Of a stretch of 19,035 bases of DNA, positions 7,204 to 13,771 are shown piece by piece (position 1 is the stretch's first letter; every line of letters begins with the position of its first letter). The DNA is from a candidate division WWE3 bacterium CG22_combo_CG10-13_8_21_14_all_39_12. Its GTDB lineage: Bacteria; Patescibacteriota; 4484-211; GCA-002791395. The stretch covers positions 4,324 to 23,358 of the forward strand of contig PCSU01000005.1 of NCBI GenBank assembly GCA_002771355.1. Reading direction: 5' to 3'. The position numbers and the translations under genes are program-made. A model generated the notes under the pieces. It was not told the origin of the DNA. It was given only the letters and a program-made list of their open reading frames with translations, and searched no databases.

Positions 7204-7487
7204 TATGTTGTTGTTGGTTTTTCAAATCCTTTTCGCGAATGAGCGACAAATTTTCGTGTTGCTGCAAACTCCCCAAGCTTATGCCCCACCATTGCCTCTG
7301 TAACAAAAACATCCTTAAAGCTTTTTCCATCATGAATGGATAATGTATGCCCTACCATCAATGGTGAAATCGAGGAGTGGCGCGCCCAGGTTTTAATCGG
7401 AGCTTTTTTACCAGCTTCATCCATTTTAATGACTTTAGCAAGCAATTTTTCGTTTACAAATGGTCCTTTTTTAAGTGATCGTGACAT
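7203..7487 (-). CDS. rpsS: 30S ribosomal protein S19 (uS19)
   Basis: This 94-residue S19 starts MSRSLKKGPFVNEKLL and contains RHSSISPLMVGHTLSIHDGK and VGHKLGEFAATR, all diagnostic. It lies in the head of the small subunit near the A-site finger and S13. Its start and the rplB stop share a base (TAATG), as do its stop and the rplV start, which indicates tight translational coupling. Confidence 0.98.
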   Translation of the reverse strand: MSRSLKKGPFVNEKLLAKVIKMDEAGKKAPIKTWARHSSISPLMVGHTLSIHDGKSFKDVFVTEAMVGHKLGEFAATRKFVAHSRKGFEKPTTT

Positions 7488-8320
7488 TATTTTTGGTTTC
7501 TACGTTTTACAATATACTGACTACTCTTATTTTTCTTATTACGAGTTCGAACACCATGTGCCTTTTTGCCCCACAATGTTTTGGGAGGACCACCAGTCCC
7601 TGTTCGACCTTCTCCACCACCATGTGGATGAACACCTGCTGGCATTGCTGTTCCTCGTACCTTTGGTCGTCGACCAAGATGACGAGATGCCCCTGCTTTT
7701 CCTAAAACAATCTGCGCATGCTCAGAATTTGAAACAGACCCAATCGTTGCATAACTATCTTCTACAAATAATCTAATCTCACCTGATGGGAGTTTTATCT
7801 GAACAAACCCTGCATCTTTTGCCATAACACGAGCTGACTGCCCTGCTGTCCGCACCATTTTACCACCTTGACCAACATGTAACTCAATATTGTGAATTTC
7901 GGTACCTACAGGAATTACTCGAAGAGGTAACGCATTACCGGTAACCAACTTAGCTTTTTCACCAGCTTCAACAAATCCCCCCACCTCAATACCCTCTGGA
8001 GCTAAAATGTATCGCTTTTCTCCATCTTCATATTTAATAAGAGCAATATTGCCAGAACGATTTGGATCATACTCAATTGACATTATCTCTGCCGGTTGGT
8101 ACATACGATCATGTCGAATAAAATCAACTACTCTATACATTCTCTTGTGACCACCGCCACGGCCACGAACAGTTATCGTACCCTTTGAACGAGCTCCGGT
8201 ACGTGGCAGAGGTTTTGTCAAGGATTTTTCAGGTGTCTTTTTGGTTATTGTGACGCCTGAGTTTACAACTCTAAATCGCTGTCCTGGTGTTACTGGTTTT
8301 AATACTTTAACTTTCTTCAT
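7487..8320 (-). CDS. rplB: 50S ribosomal protein L2 (uL2)
   Basis: This 277-residue L2 has the N-terminal OB-like and SH3-like domains and the conserved C-terminal HPHGGGEGR loop (residues 231-239), whose His is important near the peptidyl transferase centre. L2 is needed for subunit association. Its ATG lies 14 bases inside the end of rplW, so the two reading frames overlap. Length and motifs are normal. Confidence 0.98.
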   Translation of the reverse strand: MKKVKVLKPVTPGQRFRVVNSGVTITKKTPEKSLTKPLPRTGARSKGTITVRGRGGGHKRMYRVVDFIRHDRMYQPAEIMSIEYDPNRSGNIALIKYEDGEKRYILAPEGIEVGGFVEAGEKAKLVTGNALPLRVIPVGTEIHNIELHVGQGGKMVRTAGQSARVMAKDAGFVQIKLPSGEIRLFVEDSYATIGSVSNSEHAQIVLGKAGASRHLGRRPKVRGTAMPAGVHPHGGGEGRTGTGGPPKTLWGKKAHGVRTRNKKNKSSQYIVKRRNQK

Positions 8321-8612
8321 TTTCGTTTTCTACTTCAAGAACTTTATCAAACCCTGGTATGGTCTTACCTTCAGGCAATGTAACATATGCTATTTTTCTT
8401 GATGCCGTTCTGGTTGTTTTCCTTGATCTAGCAATACGTTTTTCTTTACCTGGTCGCACATACACACGAACATTTGTTGGTTCGACCTCGTACAATTCAT
8501 TAATTGCCCCAGCAATAGATTTTTTATTAGCAACAGTCTCAACAACAAACATATATATGTTTTGCGAAACCAACCTCATTGATTTTTCACTTACAATTGG
8601 TTTAACTATCAT
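8307..8612 (-). CDS. rplW: 50S ribosomal protein L23 (uL23)
   Basis: This 101-residue L23 starts IVKPIVSEKSM and has the extended basic loop NVRVYVRPGKEKRIARSR (residues 47-64) that reaches toward the exit tunnel. L23 is the docking site for trigger factor and SRP at the exit. The C-terminus is acidic (VENENEES). The start overlaps the rplD stop as ATGA, a classic coupling signal, and the end overlaps rplB by 14 bases. Confidence 0.96.
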   Translation of the reverse strand: MIVKPIVSEKSMRLVSQNIYMFVVETVANKKSIAGAINELYEVEPTNVRVYVRPGKEKRIARSRKTTRTASRKIAYVTLPEGKTIPGFDKVLEVENENEES

Positions 8613-9226
8613 AATTCAATTTTTTGATATGCATCTCCAACAAAAATAACTGCAGAATGTGACAATATATCATATGCATTTAACTGACGAACCTCTATGA
8701 CATCTGCACGTTTAATATTTGAAACTGATTTCACTAAATTCTTGTCAAGCTCAGCCGATACAAACAATACTCGTTTTCCCAAAAGTTCTACCTCACGCAG
8801 GAATGAATTAATAACTTTTGTTTGTGGGGTTTCTAAATTAAAAGCAGAAACAGTATGTACATTATTGTGTTTTGCAGACCATGAAAGTGAACTCAGTAAT
8901 GCAACCTTCCTCATTTTACGTGACATGTTTGTACGGGCATTATCTGTTGGAACAATGGCATGGGTATGTCCTCCCCCAACCCACAATGGAGAACGAGTAG
9001 ATCCAGCTCTGGCACGGCCCGTACCTTTTTGTCGCCATGGTTTACGACCACCACCACTAACTTCACCACGACCCTTGGTCTTTCTCGTACCTACTGCTGA
9101 GCGCTTTCGGTGAACGTGAACATACTGTGACATGATCGCCTTACTGATTGGGTGTGCAAAAATATCATCACTTACCGTAACATCAGCCTGTGCTTTTCCA
9201 TTAGTGTCGTATTGTTTAATTGTCAT
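8609..9226 (-). CDS. rplD: 50S ribosomal protein L4 (uL4)
   Basis: This 205-residue L4 shows the conserved basic tunnel loop (about residues 43-86) with KGRGEVSGGGRKPWRQKGTG and TRSPLWVGGG, followed by the globular Rossmann-like part. L4 lines the exit tunnel opposite L22. In gammaproteobacteria it represses the S10 operon, so it is a candidate partner of the leader hairpin before rplC, although nothing shows that directly. It overlaps rplC by 11 bases and ends TGA TAG. Confidence 0.97.
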   Translation of the reverse strand: MTIKQYDTNGKAQADVTVSDDIFAHPISKAIMSQYVHVHRKRSAVGTRKTKGRGEVSGGGRKPWRQKGTGRARAGSTRSPLWVGGGHTHAIVPTDNARTNMSRKMRKVALLSSLSWSAKHNNVHTVSAFNLETPQTKVINSFLREVELLGKRVLFVSAELDKNLVKSVSNIKRADVIEVRQLNAYDILSHSAVIFVGDAYQKIEL

Positions 9227-9713
9227 TTTGTTTTGTTTCTACCTCTTCAATAATATTTTCCGAATTGGAACTCTCCTCTAACATAGGCGCTCTTTGTGTA
9301 ATTTTAAGTGACAAAACAGATGAACGACTTCCAGGGATTGGTCCTTTAATGTATGCAATGTTTCCATCGTTAACACCCAAAACCTCAATATTTTTGAGCG
9401 TTACCTTTTCATGACCCATTCGTCCAGGCATTTTTTTACCTTTATAAACACGTCCTGGTGATGTTCCCTGACCAATAGATCCAACGGCCCTATGCCTGTC
9501 AGACTGTCCATGGGTCTTAGGACCACCAGAAAAGCTATATCTTTTCACCACACCAGCAAATCCTTTTCCTTTCGATACACCAGTTACGGTAAGGACATCT
9601 CCAACATGAAGATCACCTTCAAGATAATGTATTGCTGTCACAGGAGTAACTACCCCATCTTCTGAGAATTGTTGTGTCATATCTAATTTGTGTGCAGTTA
9701 TATTTTCGCTCAT
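9216..9713 (-). CDS. rplC: 50S ribosomal protein L3, internally shortened (uL3)
   Basis: The core is unmistakable L3: EDGVVTPVTAI near the start, VTGVSKGKGFAGVVKR, THGQSDRHRAVGSIGQ and GRVYKGKKMPGRMG. The protein has only 165 residues, against about 205-210 usually. Between VTAI (25-28) and VTGVSKGKG there are only about 14 residues where E. coli L3 has about 80, so most of one outer strand-rich lobe is missing while the loop toward the peptidyl transferase centre is kept. The frame is open throughout, so this is a clean in-frame reduction. A Glu/Asn-rich tail of about 20 residues is added. L3 initiates large-subunit assembly. A GAGG about 10 bases upstream is a plausible ribosome binding site. 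It is the first gene of the operon; rpsJ does not precede it. Confidence 0.95.
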   Translation of the reverse strand: MSENITAHKLDMTQQFSEDGVVTPVTAIHYLEGDLHVGDVLTVTGVSKGKGFAGVVKRYSFSGGPKTHGQSDRHRAVGSIGQGTSPGRVYKGKKMPGRMGHEKVTLKNIEVLGVNDGNIAYIKGPIPGSRSSVLSLKITQRAPMLEESSNSENIIEEVETKQNDN

Positions 9714-9731
9714 TTTGTATTTTCCCTCACC

Positions 9732-9756
9732 AAAAAAAATAGGGCCCTTAGCCCTA
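9732..9756 (-). terminator. Terminator-like hairpin in the rplC leader (candidate attenuator)
   Basis: On the minus strand a perfect 6-bp stem (TAGGGC/GCCCTA, 9740-9756) with a 5-base loop is followed immediately by eight U (9732-9739). It lies between the predicted promoter (9831-9859) and the rplC start (9713), so transcripts from that promoter must pass it. An upstream stem CTAC/GTAG overlaps its 5' strand and could compete with it. A leader attenuator controlling the ribosomal operon is the likely reading. The stem is short, so it could be a weak pause site instead. Confidence 0.6.
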
Positions 9757-9830
9757 CATGAAGTAGTGTATCAGCAAGGGTCTAGTTGTTATAATTCGGT
9801 TAGCAAGGCCTCCCGTGTCATCGCGAGCGT

Positions 9831-9859
9831 ATTCTATCAGAGGAACCTCTATGTGGCAA
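9831..9859 (-). promoter_or_regulatory. Main promoter of the ribosomal protein operon
   Basis: On the minus strand TTGCCA (-35, 9854-9859) and TAGAAT (-10, 9831-9836) are separated by exactly 17 bases. Each box matches the consensus at five of six positions. The predicted start near 9824 gives a leader of about 110 bases before rplC. The spacer contains the palindrome AGAGG-AA-CCTCT (9839-9850). Confidence 0.75.
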
Positions 9860-9909
9860 GCGTTTTTGTATATTTTAATGTTTCCCTATCCTATTCAACT
9901 AATGCAGAC

Positions 9910-9938
9910 CTGACTAAAACTACTCCTTAGTATATACT
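9910..9938 (+). promoter_or_regulatory. Promoter of tRNA-Cys
   Basis: CTGACT (9910-9915) and TATACT (9933-9938) are separated by 17 bases. The predicted start lies about 27 bases before the mature tRNA. The promoter is divergent from that of the ribosomal operon. Confidence 0.55.
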
Positions 9939-9971
9939 TGGCAAGAATACGTACTTTTAAGGAATACGGGT

Positions 9972-10046
9972 GGCGCAGTGGCGAAGTGGTAACGCTGCGG
10001 TCTGCAAAACCGCGATGCAGGGGTTCGATTCCCCTCTGCGCCTCCA
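9972..10046 (+). tRNA. tRNA-Cys (anticodon GCA)
   Basis: A full cloverleaf can be drawn. The acceptor stem pairs GGCGCAG with CTGCGCC. The anticodon stem GCGGT/ACCGC carries the loop CTGCAAA with anticodon GCA (10004-10006). The T stem AGGGG/CCCCT has loop TTCGATT. The discriminator is T, followed by an encoded CCA (10044-10046). The U73 discriminator and GCA anticodon fit cysteine. A gene for a membrane protein begins 49 bases downstream. Confidence 0.95.
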
Positions 10047-10059
10047 AAACAAACCTTAC

Positions 10060-10088
10060 TTTAAACTTAATGTGTAGAGCCGTATAAT
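10060..10088 (+). promoter_or_regulatory. Promoter of the PH-domain membrane gene unit (leaderless type)
   Basis: A perfect TATAAT (10083-10088) lies six bases before the ATG at 10095. TTTAAA (10060-10065) sits 17 bases upstream as a moderate -35. The spacing predicts transcription starting at the start codon. Confidence 0.65.
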
Positions 10089-10094
10089 AAAACC

Positions 10095-10670
10095 ATGGCA
10101 ACAAAAATGAATCCCTTCTCGAGTTTTGTTTACGACCCCGTTAAAATTACCTCTGTTCACTTTGAAACCCAACGAGAGAACGAGGTTGTCCGTCTTGTGC
10201 TCAGACGAGATACTATCACTAACCTTCCCTGGATCCTTACAACCCTTGCAGCAATACTCATCCCCTTACTTATAATAAAAACACTTCCCCAATTACCAGA
10301 TTTTATTTCGGGTCCCCACATTACCAATATGTTTTCACCTAAAGAATGGCAACTAGCCGGTTTCCTTTACGTGATTACTATCTTCTATTTTGCATTTGTA
10401 AATTTCTCAAATTGGTTTTATAACGTTTTATTCGTAACAAATCTTCGGGTTGTCGACATTAACTACCGAGCACCTTTTCACTCACAAACAACCCAAGCCC
10501 AACTAAAAGAAGTTCAGGATGTGAGATATACACAGGGTGGACTTTTTGGTATTGCATTTAACTATGGAAATCTTTTCGTGCAAACAGCAGGAACTAAACA
10601 AAATATTCAACTAACACGCATACCAAATCCCAACATAGTACAAGAACGAATAGTACAACTTTTACCGTAA
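10095..10670 (+). CDS. Membrane protein with bacterial PH-like (bPH2) domain
   Basis: This 191-residue protein has two predicted membrane helices (about 44-63 and 86-104). A C-terminal domain (108-190) follows, resembling the bacterial pleckstrin-homology (bPH2/DUF304, YdbT-like) fold: VLFVTNLRVVDI, LKEVQDVRYTQGGLFGIAFNYGNLFVQTAG and closing helix NIVQERIVQLL. The pattern 'tnlRv ... l.eVqDv... lfg..fnyG.l.v.ta' is characteristic. The exact role of such domains is unknown; they are membrane-anchored modules facing the cytoplasm. Small proteins of this architecture are common in Patescibacteria. It is the first gene of a three-gene plus-strand unit behind tRNA-Cys. An ATG at 10107 is an alternative start, but the first ATG matches the promoter spacing. 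Confidence 0.8.
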   Translation: MATKMNPFSSFVYDPVKITSVHFETQRENEVVRLVLRRDTITNLPWILTTLAAILIPLLIIKTLPQLPDFISGPHITNMFSPKEWQLAGFLYVITIFYFAFVNFSNWFYNVLFVTNLRVVDINYRAPFHSQTTQAQLKEVQDVRYTQGGLFGIAFNYGNLFVQTAGTKQNIQLTRIPNPNIVQERIVQLLP

Positions 10671-10674
10671 CCCA

Positions 10675-10932
10675 ATGGATGTCCCTACTTTAAACCTCAC
10701 CATACTTACAAAAGATGTGTTTGTTGTACTTATTATTTTGAGTGCTACTTTTCTTGCACTGTTTTCTTGGCTCTCTATTGGAAAGACCAGACTCCTCAAT
10801 CGTCTGGTTAAAACACCCTTGGCGCCATTTATATTAATAATTGCGATATTGTTTTTTGTATTAGCCATTGGTACACTCATTAGTACGCTTACCGTATGGA
10901 TAATTCCCTTACACTCACTCATACAAACATAG
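10675..10932 (+). CDS. Small two-helix membrane protein, unknown function
   Basis: This 85-residue protein has two hydrophobic helices (about 15-35 and 50-77) joined by a short basic loop (GKTRLLNRLVK), so both ends probably face outside and the loop faces the cytoplasm. It starts four bases after the PH-domain gene stop and overlaps the next gene by 37 bases in another frame, as expected for a coupled unit. I recognise no family. An ORF on the opposite strand covers the same bases, but it would be the only minus-strand gene inside the unit and looks like a shadow. Confidence 0.65.
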   Translation: MDVPTLNLTILTKDVFVVLIILSATFLALFSWLSIGKTRLLNRLVKTPLAPFILIIAILFFVLAIGTLISTLTVWIIPLHSLIQT

Positions 10933-12587
10933 GAAAACCCTCACTTGAAGGAGAGTCGTCTTTTAGCCTGCTCTGGTTTAACCACGAGATTATAAACTCA
11001 CTTCGCCAGCATCGTGGACATTTAGGAATACTTATTGAGGCTTCTCTTAAGCCTGGCCAAGATATTAACCTTAAACAAGCCACTCAGGAAATCTCAACAA
11101 CAATCTCTGAATACTACTATGAAGATAAGCACCAGGGAGGACCACTCGATGCACTTCAGGCAGCATATGATGTAAGCCAGCAACTCATCCATGAACAATA
11201 TATGGCTGCTAGTTTTTTTGTTTCGTGCTTTGCAATATGGGGCAATGCCTTACTTTATGTAAACCCTCTTCATAGGCATATTGGTATCCGTCGATCAAAT
11301 GAGTTTTTTGAGCTCGACCAAGACCCACAAGGAACAGAACAAATAAAAAACGATGACCAGATCCTTATTGCCTCTGAAATGTTTTGGCAAAAAGTCTTGA
11401 CCCCTACCTTAAGAGATCACCAAGACCAATCACTGTCTTTATTTATTGATGAATTAACAAACCTTAATGAAAAGGAATCCAACCATATTCCACTCTTACA
11501 TGCTCACATAACTACCGTTGAGATAGACTCTGTCCCCAGTGAAGAAGAAATTATTGAAATTGATCTTCCCCACAAAGACACTCCCCACAAAAATAAAAAA
11601 TCGTTTAAATTTTCACTTCCCAAAATCTCCCTCCCTTTCTTTTCAAAACCAAAGATTTCACTTCGAAGTGAACACACATCAGATAAACGAAAATGGTTCA
11701 CATTAGGTGGTTTGGCACTATTATTTACAATAAGCATTTCAGCAACCTATTTTATAAACAATACTAAAAAACAAAATGAAGATCTCACTTTAAAACTTGA
11801 AGAGATTGATGCAACGTTATCTAAAGCTTCTTCTCTTGCACATCTAAACCCTCAAGAATCCTTAAACCTTATTTCAAAAACTTCTGATCTCCTTGGAGAA
11901 GTTCAGGGAATTCGCACAGATAAATATGATGAGAAACAAACAGAAGTTGAGAAAAAATCAATTGAAATTTACAACCAAATCTATAACATTACACAATCAA
12001 CAGGAACTCAGACCACTCTCCCCTTGGAGATTGAACCCCACATCATGCATATTACAGAAACGGGGGTTCTTGATTTACAAAACGAAGTTATCTTGTCCCC
12101 TAATAACCAGTGGGAAAATATAACTGTAGCAGACCGTTACTTTGACAATATTTATATCCTTGACACAAAGGCACAGACAATCTGGAGATACATTGGTCCA
12201 ACAACCCCCCAAACGACACCATCAAACTACCTACGTGAATCCACTCAACTTACAAACGCCAAAGACCTTGCCATTGATGGTTCAATATACATCCTCTTTC
12301 CAGATGCAGTACAAAAATTTACAACTGGGTCCATCGACGATTTCTCTGTTAAAGGTACCCACCCACCCTTTATGGAATCATCTCGAATCTCCACACTCCC
12401 CGATATAGACCATTTGTATATTTCTGCAAACAACACCATTATGGTTTTTGAGAAATCTGGTTTATACCTTAAAACAATTAAGATAACAAATGTATCTGAA
12501 ATACAAGACATTGCTGCAAGTATTAATGATACGGTTGTCTATATTCTTTCAGATGGATTATGGTTTGAGGTCTCAGTATCACAATAA
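10896..12587 (+). CDS. Single-pass membrane protein: degenerate PP2C-like domain plus probable beta-propeller
   Basis: This 563-residue protein has four regions. Residues 20-165 recall the PP2C (PPM) phosphatase fold: a central ASFFVSCFAIWGNALLYVNPLHRHIGIRRSNEFFEL segment (105-139) aligns in pattern with the PP2C strands, and DDQILIASEMFWQ (153-165) with its 'D.lllaSDGlw'. The metal-binding Asp residues are replaced, for example SEMFW for SDGLW, so catalysis is doubtful. A linker rich in Lys, Pro and Ser follows (225-265), then one membrane helix (267-287), then a coiled-coil-like stretch (290-365). The outer part (about 380-563) has repeating short strands such as DRYFDNIYILDTKAQTIWRY and LAIDGSIYILFPDAVQKF, as in NHL/WD-type propellers. 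Inside-in, outside-out topology is inferred. It may pass a signal across the membrane together with the two preceding proteins. The propeller and PP2C readings are pattern-based only. Confidence 0.7.
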   Translation: MDNSLTLTHTNIGKPSLEGESSFSLLWFNHEIINSLRQHRGHLGILIEASLKPGQDINLKQATQEISTTISEYYYEDKHQGGPLDALQAAYDVSQQLIHEQYMAASFFVSCFAIWGNALLYVNPLHRHIGIRRSNEFFELDQDPQGTEQIKNDDQILIASEMFWQKVLTPTLRDHQDQSLSLFIDELTNLNEKESNHIPLLHAHITTVEIDSVPSEEEIIEIDLPHKDTPHKNKKSFKFSLPKISLPFFSKPKISLRSEHTSDKRKWFTLGGLALLFTISISATYFINNTKKQNEDLTLKLEEIDATLSKASSLAHLNPQESLNLISKTSDLLGEVQGIRTDKYDEKQTEVEKKSIEIYNQIYNITQSTGTQTTLPLEIEPHIMHITETGVLDLQNEVILSPNNQWENITVADRYFDNIYILDTKAQTIWRYIGPTTPQTTPSNYLRESTQLTNAKDLAIDGSIYILFPDAVQKFTTGSIDDFSVKGTHPPFMESSRISTLPDIDHLYISANNTIMVFEKSGLYLKTIKITNVSEIQDIAASINDTVVYILSDGLWFEVSVSQ

Positions 12588-12611
12588 TCAGTGAGGTTGG
12601 CCTTAAAGACC

Positions 12612-13298
12612 TTACCCTCTGGCAAACGTAAATGCTGAAACGGTTTTAACCCCAGCTTCTTTTATTATTCTTGCACATTCATTGAGCGTACTTCCTGATG
12701 TATAGACATCATCAACTAATACAATATGGGAAGTTTTCTGAGGAATATATTTTTCTGTCCACTCAAACGCACCCTTCATATTGTCTTTGCGCAAGCCTTT
12801 AGGTAAAGACGCCTGAGATTTAGTATTAATTTTTCGAACAACCATATCAGTACATACTGTTCCACCAAGATGTTTTGAAAGAATCGTAGCCAACAATTCT
12901 GATTGATTAAAACCTCGCTCCCTGTGCTTTCGCACATGCAAGGGAATAGGAATATATACCACTTGTTCCCAATCATACCCAATTTCACTTATAACGCTCC
13001 CTTCAATAAACATTTCAAAAACTTCTAATACCTTACGAACAGGACGGTTATACTTAAGAGCTCCGACAAGACTTACAACTGCGTCCCTGTACCAACACAC
13101 ACTATATAACTGATCAAGATATGTTTTGCTGTTACAGCCATGTGATGAGTACCCCATTACCGACGATTCCTTACAAGCAGGACAATACTGGTGGGAAAGA
13201 AACGACACGTGCGATAAACAAGATTCGCATAAATAACCTCCCGTTACCCCACAGTGCACACATTTTTTTGGAAACAATACATTAAGTAAGACCTCCAC
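12612..13298 (-). CDS. comF: ComF-family phosphoribosyltransferase-like protein
   Basis: This 228-residue protein has the full ComF layout: an N-terminal LFPKKC segment, zinc-finger cysteines (Cys13/16, Cys24/27, Cys39/42), the conserved HRERGFNQSELLA (125-137) and the PRPP-binding loop VLVDDVYTSGST (193-204). ComF proteins act in natural transformation, where they help handle incoming single-stranded DNA inside the cell; a substrate for the transferase fold is not established. The start is GTG at 13298, in line with family N-termini that begin a few residues before LFP. It follows the ParB-like gene by 20 bases on the same strand and converges on the propeller gene. Confidence 0.92.
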   Translation of the reverse strand: MEVLLNVLFPKKCVHCGVTGGYLCESCLSHVSFLSHQYCPACKESSVMGYSSHGCNSKTYLDQLYSVCWYRDAVVSLVGALKYNRPVRKVLEVFEMFIEGSVISEIGYDWEQVVYIPIPLHVRKHRERGFNQSELLATILSKHLGGTVCTDMVVRKINTKSQASLPKGLRKDNMKGAFEWTEKYIPQKTSHIVLVDDVYTSGSTLNECARIIKEAGVKTVSAFTFARG

Positions 13299-13318
13299 CT
13301 TACCTATATTGTATTCGC

Positions 13319-13723
13319 TTATTCAACTCTTGCCATCTCAAGTTCCATTTTGGAAATCATTTTTGCCGGAATACAGACTATTCCATGCCCAACTGCCTTT
13401 TGTACCCTATGAATCCCGTCTACAACATACGTTTGATCCTCACCGTTAACAACAACAATTGGAATAGTAACATCAGATTCTTCAACCCTAACGGTGTGTT
13501 TATCTTTGGCATCATTAGTAGTACCCATTTGACCAAAACACGATCCACAAACACTAACTCCATTTTTAGTAACAAAGGAACGTGAAACAGGTTCTTGTAG
13601 TGACGAAACATCTATATAAAACGTAACTTTCTCATGTACTATCTTAAAAATCTCGTTTATTGAATAAACTATTCCATTATGAGACCAGGTGTCTTTAGGA
13701 TTTTCTTGATAAATTCTACCCAT
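13319..13723 (-). CDS. Small ParB/sulfiredoxin-like domain protein
   Basis: From the ATG at 13723 the protein has 134 residues. The second half carries TIPIVVVNGEDQTYVVDGIHRVQKAVGHGIVCIPAKMIS-type sequence in which DGIHRVQKA (102-110) and the following IPAKMIS match the ParB N-terminal/Srx fold ('v.DG.HR..A....g...i.a.vi'). In ParB this region binds CTP or ATP, but many small relatives have unknown roles. Two Cys (CGSC, 59-62) precede it. There is no helix-turn-helix, so it is not a full chromosome-partition ParB. A GTG at 13792 would add 23 residues but overlaps smpB, so I prefer the ATG. It is divergent from smpB and upstream of comF, with which it is probably cotranscribed. Confidence 0.7.
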   Translation of the reverse strand: MGRIYQENPKDTWSHNGIVYSINEIFKIVHEKVTFYIDVSSLQEPVSRSFVTKNGVSVCGSCFGQMGTTNDAKDKHTVRVEESDVTIPIVVVNGEDQTYVVDGIHRVQKAVGHGIVCIPAKMISKMELEMARVE

Positions 13724-13759
13724 ATATAAGTGGCTTATGTAATCTTGTCTCCATACCAG

Positions 13760-13765
13760 TATAAT
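13760..13765 (+). promoter_or_regulatory. -10 box of smpB (leaderless type)
   Basis: A perfect TATAAT is followed by six bases and the ATG of smpB at 13772. No convincing -35 is seen 16-19 bases upstream. Read on the other strand, the same bases contain TATACT (13759-13764), which could serve the divergent ParB-like gene with a leader of about 35 bases. Confidence 0.6.
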
Positions 13766-13771
13766 GGGCGT

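Noticed and set aside
7336..7776. A 146-codon open frame on the plus strand opposite rpsS and rplB.
   Set aside because: It lies wholly opposite two certain ribosomal genes in the antisense frame and has no recognisable features.
203..8611. TGA stops of the Lon-like gene and rplD are followed directly by TAA or TAG, which could hint at TGA being read as glycine (code 25).
   Set aside because: More than twenty genes read through at normal length with glycine as GGN and no in-frame TGA. The PAP2-like gene also ends sensibly at TGA. The tandem stops are probably chance.
8697..9113. A 138-codon open frame on the plus strand opposite rplD.
   Set aside because: It is an antisense shadow of a conserved ribosomal gene.
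9800..9860. The GTCATCGCGAGCG stretch resembles the edge of a dispersed intergenic repeat.
   Set aside because: It is too degenerate to call, and the bases are better explained by the ribosomal operon promoter.
10662..10922. An 86-codon minus-strand frame over the small two-helix membrane gene.
   Set aside because: The plus-strand frame fits the spacing of the unit and encodes clear membrane helices. The minus frame has neither.
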